Shown here: positions 8,646 through 16,728 of the stretch, one piece after another
Numbering within the stretch: position 1 is the stretch's first letter
Layout of the letters: every line of letters starts with the position of its first letter
NCBI GenBank assembly: GCA_963800705.1
Contig: CAWDBV010000005.1
Span: 248,001 to 312,000 of the forward strand
Source of the DNA: CAWDBV01 sp963800705
Lineage (GTDB): Bacteria > Actinomycetota > Thermoleophilia > Solirubrobacterales > 70-9
Length of the DNA: 64,000 bases
Direction of reading: 5' to 3'
Position numbers and translations under genes: made by a program
The notes under the pieces: generated by a model
What the model was told of the DNA's origin: nothing
What the model saw: only the letters and a program-made list of their open reading frames with translations
Databases searched by the model: none

Positions 8646-9188
8646 GTGACCAGGCGACGCAGCAGATCCCGGCGGCTCCGCAACTCGATCGAGGCGATGC
8701 CGCTCGCGGTACGCGAAGCGATGCTGCGGGGCATCGAGGAGAACGAGATCATCGTCGGCGCCTACGTGGACAACGCCTCCGGCGGCGTCTGCCCGATGCT
8801 CGCCGCGCACCGAAACGGCGAGCGGACCAGCTTCGGCACCTTCGCCCGCGCCTGGGACTCCTTCACCCGCGCCAACCCGAAGAAGCCGCGCCACGCCACC
8901 CGCCGCGAGATCAGCGTCCTGCGCGGCTATCTCGAGCGCACCCTGATCGGAGACGGCGTCGCGAGCAGTCCGCTCGGCGCCCAGGTCGCCGAAGTCCAGG
9001 CGCTGCGCCGCCGTCATGCCGAGGCCGACGCCCGCGAGGGCCGCGAGGTCACGATCGAGGAGTTGCTCGCTAACGTCATCGCCGATGAAGACGCTGATGA
9101 AACGCCCGCCGTCGGTGTCGGTGATCGTCCCCGTGCTGAACGGGGAGCAGACGATCACCGAATGCATCGAGTCCCTGCTCGCGGTTGA
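8646..9188 (+). CDS. Conserved-looking hypothetical protein
   Basis: A 180-residue protein with a GTG start. It begins with a very basic stretch (TRRRSRSRRLRN), then a globular part with LAVREAMLRGIEENEIIVGAYVDNASGGVCPMLAAHRNGERTS and a long charged helical C-terminal half. The pattern 'small stress-like domain plus basic N-terminus' gives no function. Its last 104 bases overlap the glycosyltransferase 2 start at 9085 in another frame. The end of the protein after about residue 150 is Gly/Asp/Arg-rich and may be non-conserved tail. The function is unknown. Confidence 0.6.
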   Translation: MTRRRSRSRRLRNSIEAMPLAVREAMLRGIEENEIIVGAYVDNASGGVCPMLAAHRNGERTSFGTFARAWDSFTRANPKKPRHATRREISVLRGYLERTLIGDGVASSPLGAQVAEVQALRRRHAEADAREGREVTIEELLANVIADEDADETPAVGVGDRPRAERGADDHRMHRVPARG

Positions 9189-10032
9189 TTACCCCGAGCA
9201 GCTATGCGAGATAGTCATAGTCGACAACGGCTCGACCGATCAGACCGCCGAGCTGATCAAGGCCAAGCCCGGCGTCAGCTACGCGTACGAGCCGAAGCGC
9301 GGCGTCTCCTACGCCCGCAATCGCGGCATCGCCGAGTCGAGCGGTGAGATCGTCGCCTTCCTCGACGGCGACTGCGTAGTCGATCCCTCCTGGCTCAGCG
9401 AGCTCGTCGCCCCGTTCGAGGATCCCGGCGTCGGCTGCGTCGCAGGCGAGCTCGACCACCATCCCGCCACCACCGCCGCCGAGCGCCAGGCGGTTCGCAT
9501 GCTCGGCCGCTGGCAGCGCTTCGCGATCAGCTCCGATCCTCCCTACGTCGTCACCGCGAACGCCGCCTTCCGCCGCGAGGTCCTCGATGAGATCGGTGGC
9601 TTTGACCCCGACCTGCCGCGGGCCCAGGACGTCGACATCGGGCTCCGCTTCCACCACCGCAGCCCGCTGCGGCTCGCGTTCAGCCCCAACGCCGTCGCCC
9701 GCCATCGCCACCGCCCGACTCAGGCCGGCTTCTTCAGCCAGCAGTTCGGCTGGGCCTACGGCGCCGGGCTCGTCGAGGCAAAGAACCGGGCACTGGAGGG
9801 GCGGCGCAACGACCCGCCGCAGCTGCGCTCGATCGGCGTCCAGGTGCACGGCATCGCGCTCGTGCTTCGCGAGCGTGCATTCGGCCGCGGCCGCCCCGAG
9901 CACCTCGAGGACGCCTGGTACGGGCTGGTGCGCCAGGTCGCCAGCTACAGCGGCGGCTGGGCGGGGCTGATCCGCGGCTCGCGGATCTGGCCGTCGGACC
10001 TCACCTCGCCCAAGCCGCCCCCGGACGCGTAG
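9085..10032 (+). CDS. Family 2 glycosyltransferase
   Basis: GT-A enzyme. It has SVSVIVPVLNGEQTITECIESLL at the N-terminus, IVDNGSTDQTAE for nucleotide binding, FLDGDCVVDPSW as the metal-binding DxD segment, and a later acidic catalytic region around RAQDVDIGLRFHHRS. The start at ATG 9085 (or 9097) puts the first beta-strand at the expected place, and the longer frame from 9016 lies inside the preceding gene. No transmembrane helices are evident, so it is a soluble or peripheral glycan-assembly enzyme. The stop TAG lies inside dispersed repeat copy 2, so the last residues (PKPPPDA) are encoded by the repeat. Confidence 0.88.
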   Translation: MKTLMKRPPSVSVIVPVLNGEQTITECIESLLAVDYPEQLCEIVIVDNGSTDQTAELIKAKPGVSYAYEPKRGVSYARNRGIAESSGEIVAFLDGDCVVDPSWLSELVAPFEDPGVGCVAGELDHHPATTAAERQAVRMLGRWQRFAISSDPPYVVTANAAFRREVLDEIGGFDPDLPRAQDVDIGLRFHHRSPLRLAFSPNAVARHRHRPTQAGFFSQQFGWAYGAGLVEAKNRALEGRRNDPPQLRSIGVQVHGIALVLRERAFGRGRPEHLEDAWYGLVRQVASYSGGWAGLIRGSRIWPSDLTSPKPPPDA

Positions 10033-10045
10033 CGGAGGAGGCGGC
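10014..10045. repeat. Dispersed hairpin repeat, copy 2
   Basis: Perfect outer arms GCCGCC and GGCGGC around the same core as the other copies (CCCCGGACGCG and AGCGGAGGAGG). Compared with the 61.8 kb copy, the stem A-T pair is replaced by G-C on both arms, a compensatory change. The repeat covers the stop codon of the GT2 gene and ends 4 bases before the convergent SDR. Confidence 0.75.
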
Positions 10046-10048
10046 GCC

Positions 10049-10783
10049 TTATGGGGACTGCGCCGCGGCGTCGTCGGGCCGCAGGAACATGATCTCGGGA
10101 ACGACGCAGTTGCCTGAGGTCCGGAGCAGGAAGCGCACCGACTCGGCGATGTCCTCGGGCCGGATCATCTCCTTCTGCTCGACGTGATCTCGCACGTACT
10201 CGGTCATCGGCGTATCGACGAACCCGGGGCAGAGTGCGGTCACCTGGATGCCGGTGCCGGCGAGCTCCTTCTGCGTCGCCTGGCTGAAGCCGACCACCGC
10301 CGCCTTGGTCGCCGAATAGACCGAGACCCACGGCTGACCCGACTTGCCGGCGATCGAGGCCGTGTTGACGATCAGCGCCTTGCCGTGCTCCGCGCCCGCC
10401 TCCTTGAGCATCGGCACGGCTTCGCGCGTCGTGAGGATCACCCCGCGAAGGTTGACGTCGAGCTGCAGGTCGACCTGCTTCGTCCCGAGCTCCGCCAGGC
10501 CCTGGCCGATTCCGACCCCCGCGTTGTTGACCAGCACGTCGAGCCGGCCGTAGCGCTCCTTGTGAGCCGCGAGCGCCTGCTGGATGCCTTCCTCCTCGGT
10601 CATGTTGACCGCGAGGCTCTCGACGTCGAGGCCACCCGACCGCAGGTCCTCGGCGGCGGCCTCGAGCTTGTCGGGCCGCCGGGCCGAAACCGTGAGCCCG
10701 TAGCCGTCCTCGCCGAGCGCTTTCGCGATCGCCAACCCGATGCCGCTCGATGCTCCGGTGATCAAAGCCGCCCGATCCGCCAA
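10049..10783 (-). CDS. Short-chain dehydrogenase/reductase
   Basis: A 244-residue classical SDR. TGASSGIGLAIAKAL is the cofactor loop, with Arg-rich SARRPDKLEA after beta-2, which favours NADP(H). VNNAGVG, Ser in NTASIAGKSG and YSATKAA (catalytic Tyr and Lys) follow in order. The C-terminal VRFLLRTSGNCVVPEIMFLRPDD resembles 3-oxoacyl-ACP-reductase-like SDRs. The substrate is unknown. It converges with the GT2 gene and diverges from the thioredoxin-like lipoprotein. It is only modestly similar to the other SDR at 3687. Confidence 0.88.
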   Translation of the reverse strand: MADRAALITGASSGIGLAIAKALGEDGYGLTVSARRPDKLEAAAEDLRSGGLDVESLAVNMTEEEGIQQALAAHKERYGRLDVLVNNAGVGIGQGLAELGTKQVDLQLDVNLRGVILTTREAVPMLKEAGAEHGKALIVNTASIAGKSGQPWVSVYSATKAAVVGFSQATQKELAGTGIQVTALCPGFVDTPMTEYVRDHVEQKEMIRPEDIAESVRFLLRTSGNCVVPEIMFLRPDDAAAQSP

Positions 10784-10878
10784 CGCTCCTCCTTCAGTTC
10801 GTTTGCCGCCGCCAGCCTATTCCAGCGGCGAACCCCACCGCCGAGCCCTTGACCGCCGCTTGAGGGCTGGTTTGTACG

Positions 10879-11899
10879 ATGGGCCGTGTGCCTCTGCTTC
10901 GCCGTAGATCCGGCGCCCTCGCCGCGCCGTTGCTCGTCGCCACGCTCGCGCTCGGAATCTCCGGGTGCGGCGGGTCCGATGACGATGGCGGCGGATCCGA
11001 GCCGCAGGCACGCCCGGCGCCGGCCGCCTCGCAGTTCCCGCCCGCAGACGGCAGGACGCTCGAGCAGCTGCTGGCCGCGTCGAGCGGCCCCGCGAACCTC
11101 GTCGTCAGCCCGGCCGGCAAGGTCCTTCGCGTCGGCAAGAACCGCTTCCCGTTCGGCGTCTTCACCGTCGACCGCCAGCAGGTGACCGGCGCGGAGATGG
11201 CGATTTACGCGGCCCCCGGCCGCACTGGTCCAGCAGTCGGGCCCGTTCCCGGCCCGGATCGAGGACCTGGGGACCGAGCCGGCCTTCCAGGCGAAGACGA
11301 CGGTCGACGACCCCGACGCGGCCAAGATCGCCTACATCAGCGAGGTTGATCTGCCGAAGCCGGGGATCTGGAACTTCATCGCGATGGTGCGCCGCGACGA
11401 CGGCGTGCAGGCGGTCCGCCTGCCCACCCCCGACCCGGTCGGCAAACACGACGCGGTGCCGGCGGTCGGGGACAAGGCCCCGAGCGTCCACACCGACACC
11501 GCAGAGGAGGTCGGCGACATCACCGAGATCGACACGAGAGTTCCGCCGAGCACGATGCACAAGGACGACCTCGCCGACGTGCTCGGCTCCAAGCCCGCCG
11601 TGCTCCAGTTTGCGACGCCGGCGCTCTGCCAAAGCCGGGTCTGCGGGCCCGTCGTCGACGCCGCCGAGCAGGTGAAGAGCGAGTTCGGAGACCGCGTCGC
11701 CTTCATCCACCAGGAGGTCTATCGCGACAACGACGTCAACAAGGGGCTGCGGCCGCAGATGCTCGCCTACAAGCTCCCAACCGAACCCTGGCTGTTCGTG
11801 ATCGACAAACAGGGCAAGATCACGACCGTGTTCGAAGGCCCGTTCAGCACCGGCGAGCTCACAACCGCGGTCGAGCAGGTCGCGGGGGCGCCGGCATGA
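10879..11899 (+). CDS. Thioredoxin-fold lipoprotein, broken by one frameshift
   Basis: Two frames together make one protein. Frame one (from 10879) gives a signal peptide with lipobox ISGC and the first half. Frame two continues ALVQQSGPFPARIEDLG through FATPALCQSRVCGPVVDAAEQV to a stop at 11899. One extra C in the CCCCC run at 11212-11216 would explain the break (GCG GCC CCG GCC GCA restores the frame). The second half has a thioredoxin-like fold with CX4C (CQSRVC) in place of CXXC and the cis-Pro region LPTEPWLFVID. It is probably a membrane-anchored, extracytoplasmic redox or metal-handling protein. Either a base error or a recent inactivation is possible. The stop overlaps the next ATG. 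Confidence 0.75.
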
Positions 11900-12294
11900 A
11901 GCCGATCGAGCCCACCGAGCCCTCGACCACCGAGCACGAGCTCCTGGTCACGCTCGCCGACGAGGGCAAGCGCCGCGAGAGTCGGCTCGCCGACGGCGCG
12001 CTGCGCGCCAGCGAGGGCGGGCCCGGGGTGCTCGAGGCGCTCGAGGAGCTCCGCACCGAGGCGCACGCACTCAAGGGCGCGGCCGCGGTGGTCGGGCAGT
12101 CGCGGCTTTTCGAGCTCGGCCGGGCGCTCGAGGACAGGCTCGTCGCCGCGATCGAGGACGGGTCGCTGGAGCGCGGTCAAGCCGAGGCGATAGCGCGCGC
12201 CGCGCGCGCCTATGTCGAAGGCGCCGAGGCAGCCGCCGAGGGCACCGCGGAGCCGCCGTCGGTGCTCGCCTCGATCGAGGATCTCGCGGCCTAA
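11896..12294 (+). CDS. HPt (histidine phosphotransfer) domain protein
   Basis: A 132-residue all-helical protein. EAHALKGAAAVVGQSRLFELGRALED matches the HPt signature HxLKGxAxxxGxxxL, with the phospho-accepting His at about residue 56. HPt proteins relay phosphate between receiver domains in multistep phosphorelays. No kinase or receiver partner adjoins it; the nearest receiver-like domain is in the fusion protein at 17282. The ATG overlaps the stop of the thioredoxin-like gene (ATGA). Confidence 0.78.
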   Translation: MKPIEPTEPSTTEHELLVTLADEGKRRESRLADGALRASEGGPGVLEALEELRTEAHALKGAAAVVGQSRLFELGRALEDRLVAAIEDGSLERGQAEAIARAARAYVEGAEAAAEGTAEPPSVLASIEDLAA

Positions 12295-12345
12295 ACGCCC
12301 TCCGGAGAGGCCCGCGCGCGCCGCTAGGCTGACCGCGAAAACATC

Positions 12346-12419
12346 GGGCCGGTAGCTCAGCTGGTTAGAGCAGCGGACTCATAATTCGCCACGCGTTGGT
12401 TCGAATCCAACCCGGCCCA
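12346..12419 (+). tRNA. tRNA with CAT anticodon (elongator Met or lysidine-modified Ile)
   Basis: Full cloverleaf. Acceptor GGGCCGG pairs with CCGGCCC, discriminator A. D-arm AGCTCAGCTGGTTAGAGC. Anticodon stem GCGGA/TTCGC has one G-T pair, loop CTCATAA. T-arm GTTGGTTCGAATCCAAC is perfect. CCA is not encoded. A D-loop with GGTT and this anticodon arm exclude initiator tRNA, but Met versus Ile2 cannot be settled by eye. A second, diverged 3' half lies at 14713. Confidence 0.93.
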
Positions 12420-12463
12420 TGAAGGCCCCGCCACATCTGAATCGGAGTAGCCTCGCCGGGGCC

Positions 12464-14593
12464 ATGGGAGACGTGGGAGACATGGACGGAAACAATTTCA
12501 CGAGCAGGCTCGGCGGCGTCACGATCAGGGCGCGAGTCGCGGGCGTGCTTTTTGGCTGCCTCGCCTCATGTCTGGCGATGCTCCTTTCGCCGCGGCCGGC
12601 GGAGGCGATCACGATCCCCTGTGCCGGGGATGCTGGGGACGAGGGCGCTCTGGTCACAGCGATCGAGACCGCCAACGCGAACGGTATGTCCCTCGACACG
12701 ATCGAGCTAACCCCTGATTGTGTGTACTCGTTCACCAATCCCTATAACTCGGCGGTGATCGACTACGACTTCTGGTACGGCCCCTCGGCGTTGCCGGCGA
12801 TCGCCTCGAGCGTCACGATCGTGGGCCACGGGGCGACGATCGAGCGGACCTCGTTAGAGCCGTTCCGCCTGTTGTTCGTGGGTGCCGGGCGACGAGGGCA
12901 CATTCGGCTACGCGAGTCCGGGTCCGGGTGTTCTCACGCTGCGTGATGTCACGCTGAGCGGCGGTCTGGCCAAGGGCGGCAACGGCGCGACTGACTTCAG
13001 CGGCGGCGGCGGCGGCGCCGGCATGGGCGGTGCGATCTTCAGTCAGGGCAATGTGGCCCTTGAAGGCGTGACGATCTTCGGGCAACACCGCCCAGGGCGG
13101 GACCGGTGGCGGCACCAACGGCACGGACCCCGACGGAGGCGGTGGAGGCGGCGGGATCGGCGCCAATGCGTCTGGCGCCGACCGCCGGCGGCTTCGGCAG
13201 TGGCTTCGGCTTCGTCTCGGCGTCGGCGGCGACCGGAAATGACCGCCACGGCGGGGGAGGGGGGCGGCGGCGGCTTCCGTGCCGCCGACGATGGCTTCGA
13301 CCCTGTCGGTGACGCACAGGGTCAGGGCGGCGGACCTCGGACCGGCACCGGCGGCGCCGGCGGCTTTGTCGAAAACAACTTCAGCGCCGGCGGGAATGGC
13401 AGCGGTGGCGGCGGTGACGGCGGGCACCGGCAGTAACGGCGGCGACGGCGGCGACTTCGGCTGCCGGCGGCGGCGCCGGCGGCGTCGGTGGTGGCGGTGG
13501 TGGCGGTGGCGTCGGCGGAGGTGGTGGCGGCATGGCCGAGAACGGGCCCGGCGGCGGCGGCGGCTTTGGCGGCGGAGGGGGCGGCGGCCTTGCCGGCGGC
13601 GATGATGGCGGCGGCGGCAACGGCGGATTCGGCGGCGGCGGGGGCGGAGGCGAAATCGACATCGCCGGCGGCGGCGGTGACGGTCAGGGTCCCGGCGGCG
13701 ATGGCTTCGGCGGCTTCGGCGGCGGCGACGGCGGCGTCGAGCACTGGCACTGGCGCCGTCGGAGGCGGTGGCGCGGGCATGGGTGGCGCGGTCTTCAATC
13801 ACCAGGGCGAACTTGCAATCACCAACTCGACGCTGTCCGGGAATGCCGCGACTGGGCGGGACTGGAGCGACGAGCGGCCAGCGGCCGGGCCGGGGGCGCG
13901 ATCTTCAACCTCAACGGCGAGGTCACGCTCGACTCGGGGACGATCGCATTCAACACCGCCAACAGCGGAGGTGCGCTCTACAACCTCGGATACCTCGCGG
14001 ATGACCTGGACGCACCCGGCGTGTACACCGCGCAGGCGACAATCACCAACTCGATCCTCGCCAATTCGACCGGCGGGGCGGCGCAGGACGTGGTCTCAAA
14101 CGCTCCTGTGATCGTGTCGGGAGCGCTGCCCAACATCACTCCCAGCGCAGTTGACGGAGCGGTGTCCAACCTCGTCATCTCGCACACTCAGGCTGGTACC
14201 GGCACGTTCGTCGGCACACCGCTGACCTCCGACCCGATGCTGAGTCCGCTCGCCGATAACGATGGCCCAACGTATACCCACGCGCTCGACACCGCGAGCC
14301 CGGCGTTCGACACCGGCGCCACGGCCCTAGCGGCCGATCAGCGCGGCCTGCCGCGCCCCTCAGGTCTCGCCCCCGACATTGGTGCGTTCGAGTTGCAGAC
14401 AGCGGCCCCGGCGGGTCCCCCGGTCACGACCCCCCCGGTCACGACCCCCCCGGTCACGACCCCCCCGGTCACGACTCCGCCGCCCGGAGGGGCGACCGGC
14501 CAGCGCGCCGCGGCGCTCAAGAAGTGCAAGAAGAAGAAGTCGAAGAAGGCGCGGAAGAAGTGCAAGAAGCGGCGCCTAAAGCTCCCTAGCTGA
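12464..14593 (+). pseudogene. Gly-rich secreted beta-helix / choice-of-anchor-Q protein, multiply frameshifted
   Basis: It starts with a signal peptide (start ATG 12464 or 12482; cleavage near RPAEA-ITIPC) and ends with a choice-of-anchor-Q type domain (LAADQRGLPRP, APDIGAFELQ), a VTTPP repeat and a Lys/Cys-rich tail. Between them the protein can only be followed by changing frame about nine times. The changes fall near 12888, 13076, 13183, 13245, 13425, 13460, 13738, 13856 and 13893, each time by +1. The middle is mainly Gly (GGC/GGT/GGA codons). An intact relative is at 27228. Either a decayed gene or a stretch with uncorrected single-base insertions in extreme GGC repeats. Confidence 0.7.
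14422..14478 (+). repeat. 15-base tandem repeat encoding VTTPP
   Basis: GGTCACGACCCCCCC repeated three times at 14422, 14437 and 14452, plus a partial diverged fourth unit at 14467. It encodes a Val-Thr-Thr-Pro-Pro linker between the choice-of-anchor domain and the Lys-rich tail of the Gly-rich protein. Copy number is likely variable by slippage. Confidence 0.9.
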
Positions 14594-14712
14594 CTGAAGC
14601 GGCAGCAAACATCTCCCGAACCATCTCCCGAACTGCCGAGTGCGAACCGACCTGAGACGACCTCACAGGCACGGGGATGACTCGACTGGCCTGAGCCGCC
14701 ACGCCTGGCCAG

Positions 14713-14756
14713 AACTCATAATCCGTAGGTCGGAGGTTCGAGTCCTGCCCGGCCCA
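14713..14756 (+). other. tRNA(CAT) 3'-half fragment
   Basis: AACTCATAATCCGT followed by variable loop, T-arm GGAGG-TTCGAGT-CCTGC with one mismatch, and acceptor strand CCGGCCC with discriminator A. There is no matching D-arm or 5' acceptor strand upstream, so it is not a functional tRNA. It pairs well with the 5' half of the tRNA at 12346. The T-stem mismatch is consistent with decay after displacement. Confidence 0.75.
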
Positions 14757-14778
14757 TTCGCAGCCTCGGACTGTGGGG

Positions 14779-15162
14779 CTAAGAGCGCTTCAGCTCCTGC
14801 ACGGCCCACCCGTTGCCGTCCGGGTCCTCGAAGAACAAGAAGCGAGAGCCGGGCGAGCCCTCGGGCCCCATCTGTTGCACGTCGCCGACAGCGACGCCGC
14901 GGCCGGCGAGGGTCTCGCGAACGGAGTCAACATCGTCGACCACAAGCTGCACCCCCTTTACCGAGCCGGGGTCGCCGAGCGGCAGGCCCTCGCCGATCAC
15001 GACCGAGCACGGTGAGCCGGGCGGCGTCATCTGGACGACCCGCATGCTGTCGGTGGGGCGCATGTCGTGGTCGAGGTTGAAGCCGACCTTCTCGGTATAG
15101 AACGCTATTGCGGCGTCCACATCGGCGACGGGAATGGGAACGACTTCGAGCTTCAGGTCCAT
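14779..15162 (-). CDS. VOC-family (glyoxalase/bleomycin-resistance-like) protein
   Basis: A 127-residue protein with two beta-alpha-beta-beta-beta modules. The first has VVPIPVADVDAAIAFYTEKVGF and the second VDDVDSVRETLAGRGV, ending in RFLFFEDPDGNGWAVQEL, the usual VOC C-terminal strand with its metal-ligand Glu. Such proteins bind a divalent metal and act as lyases, isomerases, dioxygenases or drug-binding proteins. The specific role is unknown. It lies upstream of nothing on its strand and is followed at 42 bases by the small protein at 15205, probably one transcript. Confidence 0.88.
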   Translation of the reverse strand: MDLKLEVVPIPVADVDAAIAFYTEKVGFNLDHDMRPTDSMRVVQMTPPGSPCSVVIGEGLPLGDPGSVKGVQLVVDDVDSVRETLAGRGVAVGDVQQMGPEGSPGSRFLFFEDPDGNGWAVQELKRS

Positions 15163-15204
15163 GCTGGGTCCTTTCGGTGTGGGCGGGACGCGAACTCCCG
15201 CGCC

Positions 15205-15468
15205 TCAGGATTCGACAAGCAGTACCACCGTGTCGGCGTGGACGCCGTCCTTCTTCATCGCCTCGGCGGCTTCCGGCGACTGCAGCGCGGTGAGCAGGGC
15301 GTCGACGTCCGGCACATCCATCGTCAGCGCGACCTGGGTGGGCTTCTCGGGGTTGGTGTAGGTCTTCACGTCCGTGATCCCGAGCGGGCCGAAGAACTCT
15401 TCCCGCACGGGCGAGGCGAGCCACTTCTCGGTGTCGTCAACGTCGTGGTGAACGACGAGCTTGGGCAT
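15205..15468 (-). CDS. Small hypothetical protein with dimeric alpha/beta-like pattern
   Basis: An 87-residue protein starting at ATG 15468 behind a clear SD (AGGAGAC, 6 bases before). It opens MPKLVVHHDVDDTEKWLAS and has a beta-alpha-beta pattern ending HADTVVLLVES, similar in size and layout to ABM/EthD-type dimeric ferredoxin-like proteins. That likeness is weak. It precedes the VOC gene on the same strand. An upstream extension to 15639 reads as non-coding (Arg/Ser-rich, no SD). Confidence 0.7.
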   Translation of the reverse strand: MPKLVVHHDVDDTEKWLASPVREEFFGPLGITDVKTYTNPEKPTQVALTMDVPDVDALLTALQSPEAAEAMKKDGVHADTVVLLVES

Positions 15469-15590
15469 CGTGTCTCCTATCGGTTGGCGTTCCCGGTCGG
15501 CGGATTCCGTTCCGGATCGGCGCGATCGCGGCGATCCTATCCGAGCCGAACGAGGCGCTCGCCCAGCCTCTAGTCTGCTCTGGTGAGGAG

Positions 15591-16265
15591 ATGAGGCTTC
15601 GCAAGTCCGAAAAAAGAGGCGGCGGCCAGGTCGACGCAAGCGCGGTCGAGGGCCTGAAGACCGCCGACTTCGTCGATGCGATGGGGCGGCTGCACAAGCA
15701 CCGATGCCACCTTCTCGATCTCGTCAGCCCGACGCCCGACCGGGTGCTGTTCGGTCCGGCGGTGACGATCTCCTACTTTCCGAGCTGTTCGGCGGGGCTC
15801 GACCCCGAGCGCTTCAACCTCGGCAATCTCTTCTACGAGGCCGTCGGCGACGAGCCGGCCGGCAAGGTCGTCGTCCTGGCGAGCAACGGCTACACCGACG
15901 TCTCGATGGGCGGCGGCACGAAGCTCGCGCGCCTGCAGGAGCACGGCTGCGCCGGGGTGCTCACCGACGGCAGGCTGCGCGACTTCGACGAGCTCGCCGG
16001 CTACGACTTCGCCTCCTGGTGCTCGGGCGAGGCGACGAAGTGGGGAGGTGCGCAGGTGACGGCGTTCCAAGCGAACGTTCCCGTAGTTCTCAACGGGGTC
16101 GGGGTCATGCCCGGCTTCTTTGTCTTCGCGGATTCCTCGGGTGCAGTGGTGATCCCCGCCGAGCAGCTCGACGAGGTGTTGGAGCTGGCGCACGCGATCG
16201 AGGCCGAGGACGCCGGCTACCGGGCGAAGATCGCCGAGGAGAAGCTGCCGGGAACGGGCGGCTGA
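15591..16265 (+). CDS. RraA-like / 4-hydroxy-4-methyl-2-oxoglutarate aldolase family protein
   Basis: A 224-residue protein. KTADFVDAMGRL near the N-terminus and GCAGVLTDGRLRDFDEL in the middle (metal and pyruvate-binding region, with Arg and Asp) are the RraA/HMG-aldolase signature. The family contains class II pyruvate aldolases (Mg-dependent) and RraA, an RNase E inhibitor. Without RNase E context an aldolase or oxaloacetate-decarboxylase-type enzyme is more likely. The start ATG follows TGAGGAG. It stands alone on the plus strand, 30 bases before the DksA-like gene. Confidence 0.82.
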   Translation: MRLRKSEKRGGGQVDASAVEGLKTADFVDAMGRLHKHRCHLLDLVSPTPDRVLFGPAVTISYFPSCSAGLDPERFNLGNLFYEAVGDEPAGKVVVLASNGYTDVSMGGGTKLARLQEHGCAGVLTDGRLRDFDELAGYDFASWCSGEATKWGGAQVTAFQANVPVVLNGVGVMPGFFVFADSSGAVVIPAEQLDEVLELAHAIEAEDAGYRAKIAEEKLPGTGG

Positions 16266-16294
16266 GCGCTGCAAGCGCGCGATAGCCTGTCGCC

Positions 16295-16627
16295 GTGGAT
16301 GAGAAACGGGCCAAAGAGCTCCTTGCCGGCGAGCGGGAGCGAATCGAGAAGGCGACGGCGGCACTCGACCGCGAGGGCCCCGGGGCGACCAGGGACGAGC
16401 CCGGCGACGAGGGATCGGAGAACCTCTATCAGGCCGAGTTCGACGCCGGCACCGATCTGGAGCTCAAGGACCAGCTCGCCGCCCTCGAGCGGGCCGAGGA
16501 GCGGCTCGCCGATGGGACCTACGGCAAGTCGGTCGTGAGCGGCAAGCCGATCCCCGACGAGCGGCTCGAGGCGCTTCCGACCGCTGACCGGCTGGTCGAC
16601 GAATTGCCCGGCGGCCGCACCGCCTAA
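16295..16627 (+). CDS. DksA/TraR-like protein lacking zinc-finger cysteines
   Basis: A 110-residue protein. An N-terminal coiled-coil-like helix pair (RAKELLAGERERIEKATAALD, LKDQLAALERAEERLADGTYG) leads to the segment KSVVSGKPIPDERLEALPTADR. In zinc-binding DksA/TraR proteins this segment reads GxCxxCGxPIPxxRLEALPxAxxC. Here both visible Cys positions are Ser or Val, and no Cys remains in the protein. DksA-type proteins bind the RNA polymerase secondary channel. The fold is probably kept by packing alone. GTG start. Confidence 0.78.
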   Translation: MDEKRAKELLAGERERIEKATAALDREGPGATRDEPGDEGSENLYQAEFDAGTDLELKDQLAALERAEERLADGTYGKSVVSGKPIPDERLEALPTADRLVDELPGGRTA

Positions 16628-16728
16628 CTCGTTTGTACGTCACCGCGGCGGGTATGTAAACGCCGCCGGCGGGAACTCAGCACAGCCCGCTGGTCACACG
16701 CAACAAGGGCTGGCAAGGAGGAGATGAC

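Larger units (their letters stand above)
12377..14756. mobile_element. Probable insertion scar between tRNA(CAT) and its displaced 3' half
   Basis: The 9-base ACTCATAAT of the anticodon region occurs at 12377-12385 and again at 14714-14722, followed in both by tRNA-like 3' halves ending CCCGGCCCAT. The displaced half still pairs with the 5' half of the tRNA gene (GCGGA with TCCGT, GGGCCGG with CCGGCCC). This is the layout left when an integrative element enters a tRNA gene and supplies a replacement 3' end. The interval holds only the frame-broken Gly-rich gene; no integrase remains. Inference from layout; the flanks are diverged, so the event would be old. Confidence 0.45.

Noticed and set aside
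13000..13800. PE_PGRS-type mycobacterial gene
   Set aside because: Gly-rich middle looks alike, but the ends are a signal peptide and a choice-of-anchor-Q domain, and a non-Gly-rich paralogue lies at 27228.
14422..14478. Possible CRISPR-like tandem repeat
   Set aside because: Fifteen-base units without spacers that encode a VTTPP linker; a coding repeat, not an array.
14713..14756. A second functional tRNA(CAT)
   Set aside because: No D-arm or 5' acceptor strand upstream and a T-stem mismatch; only a 3' half.
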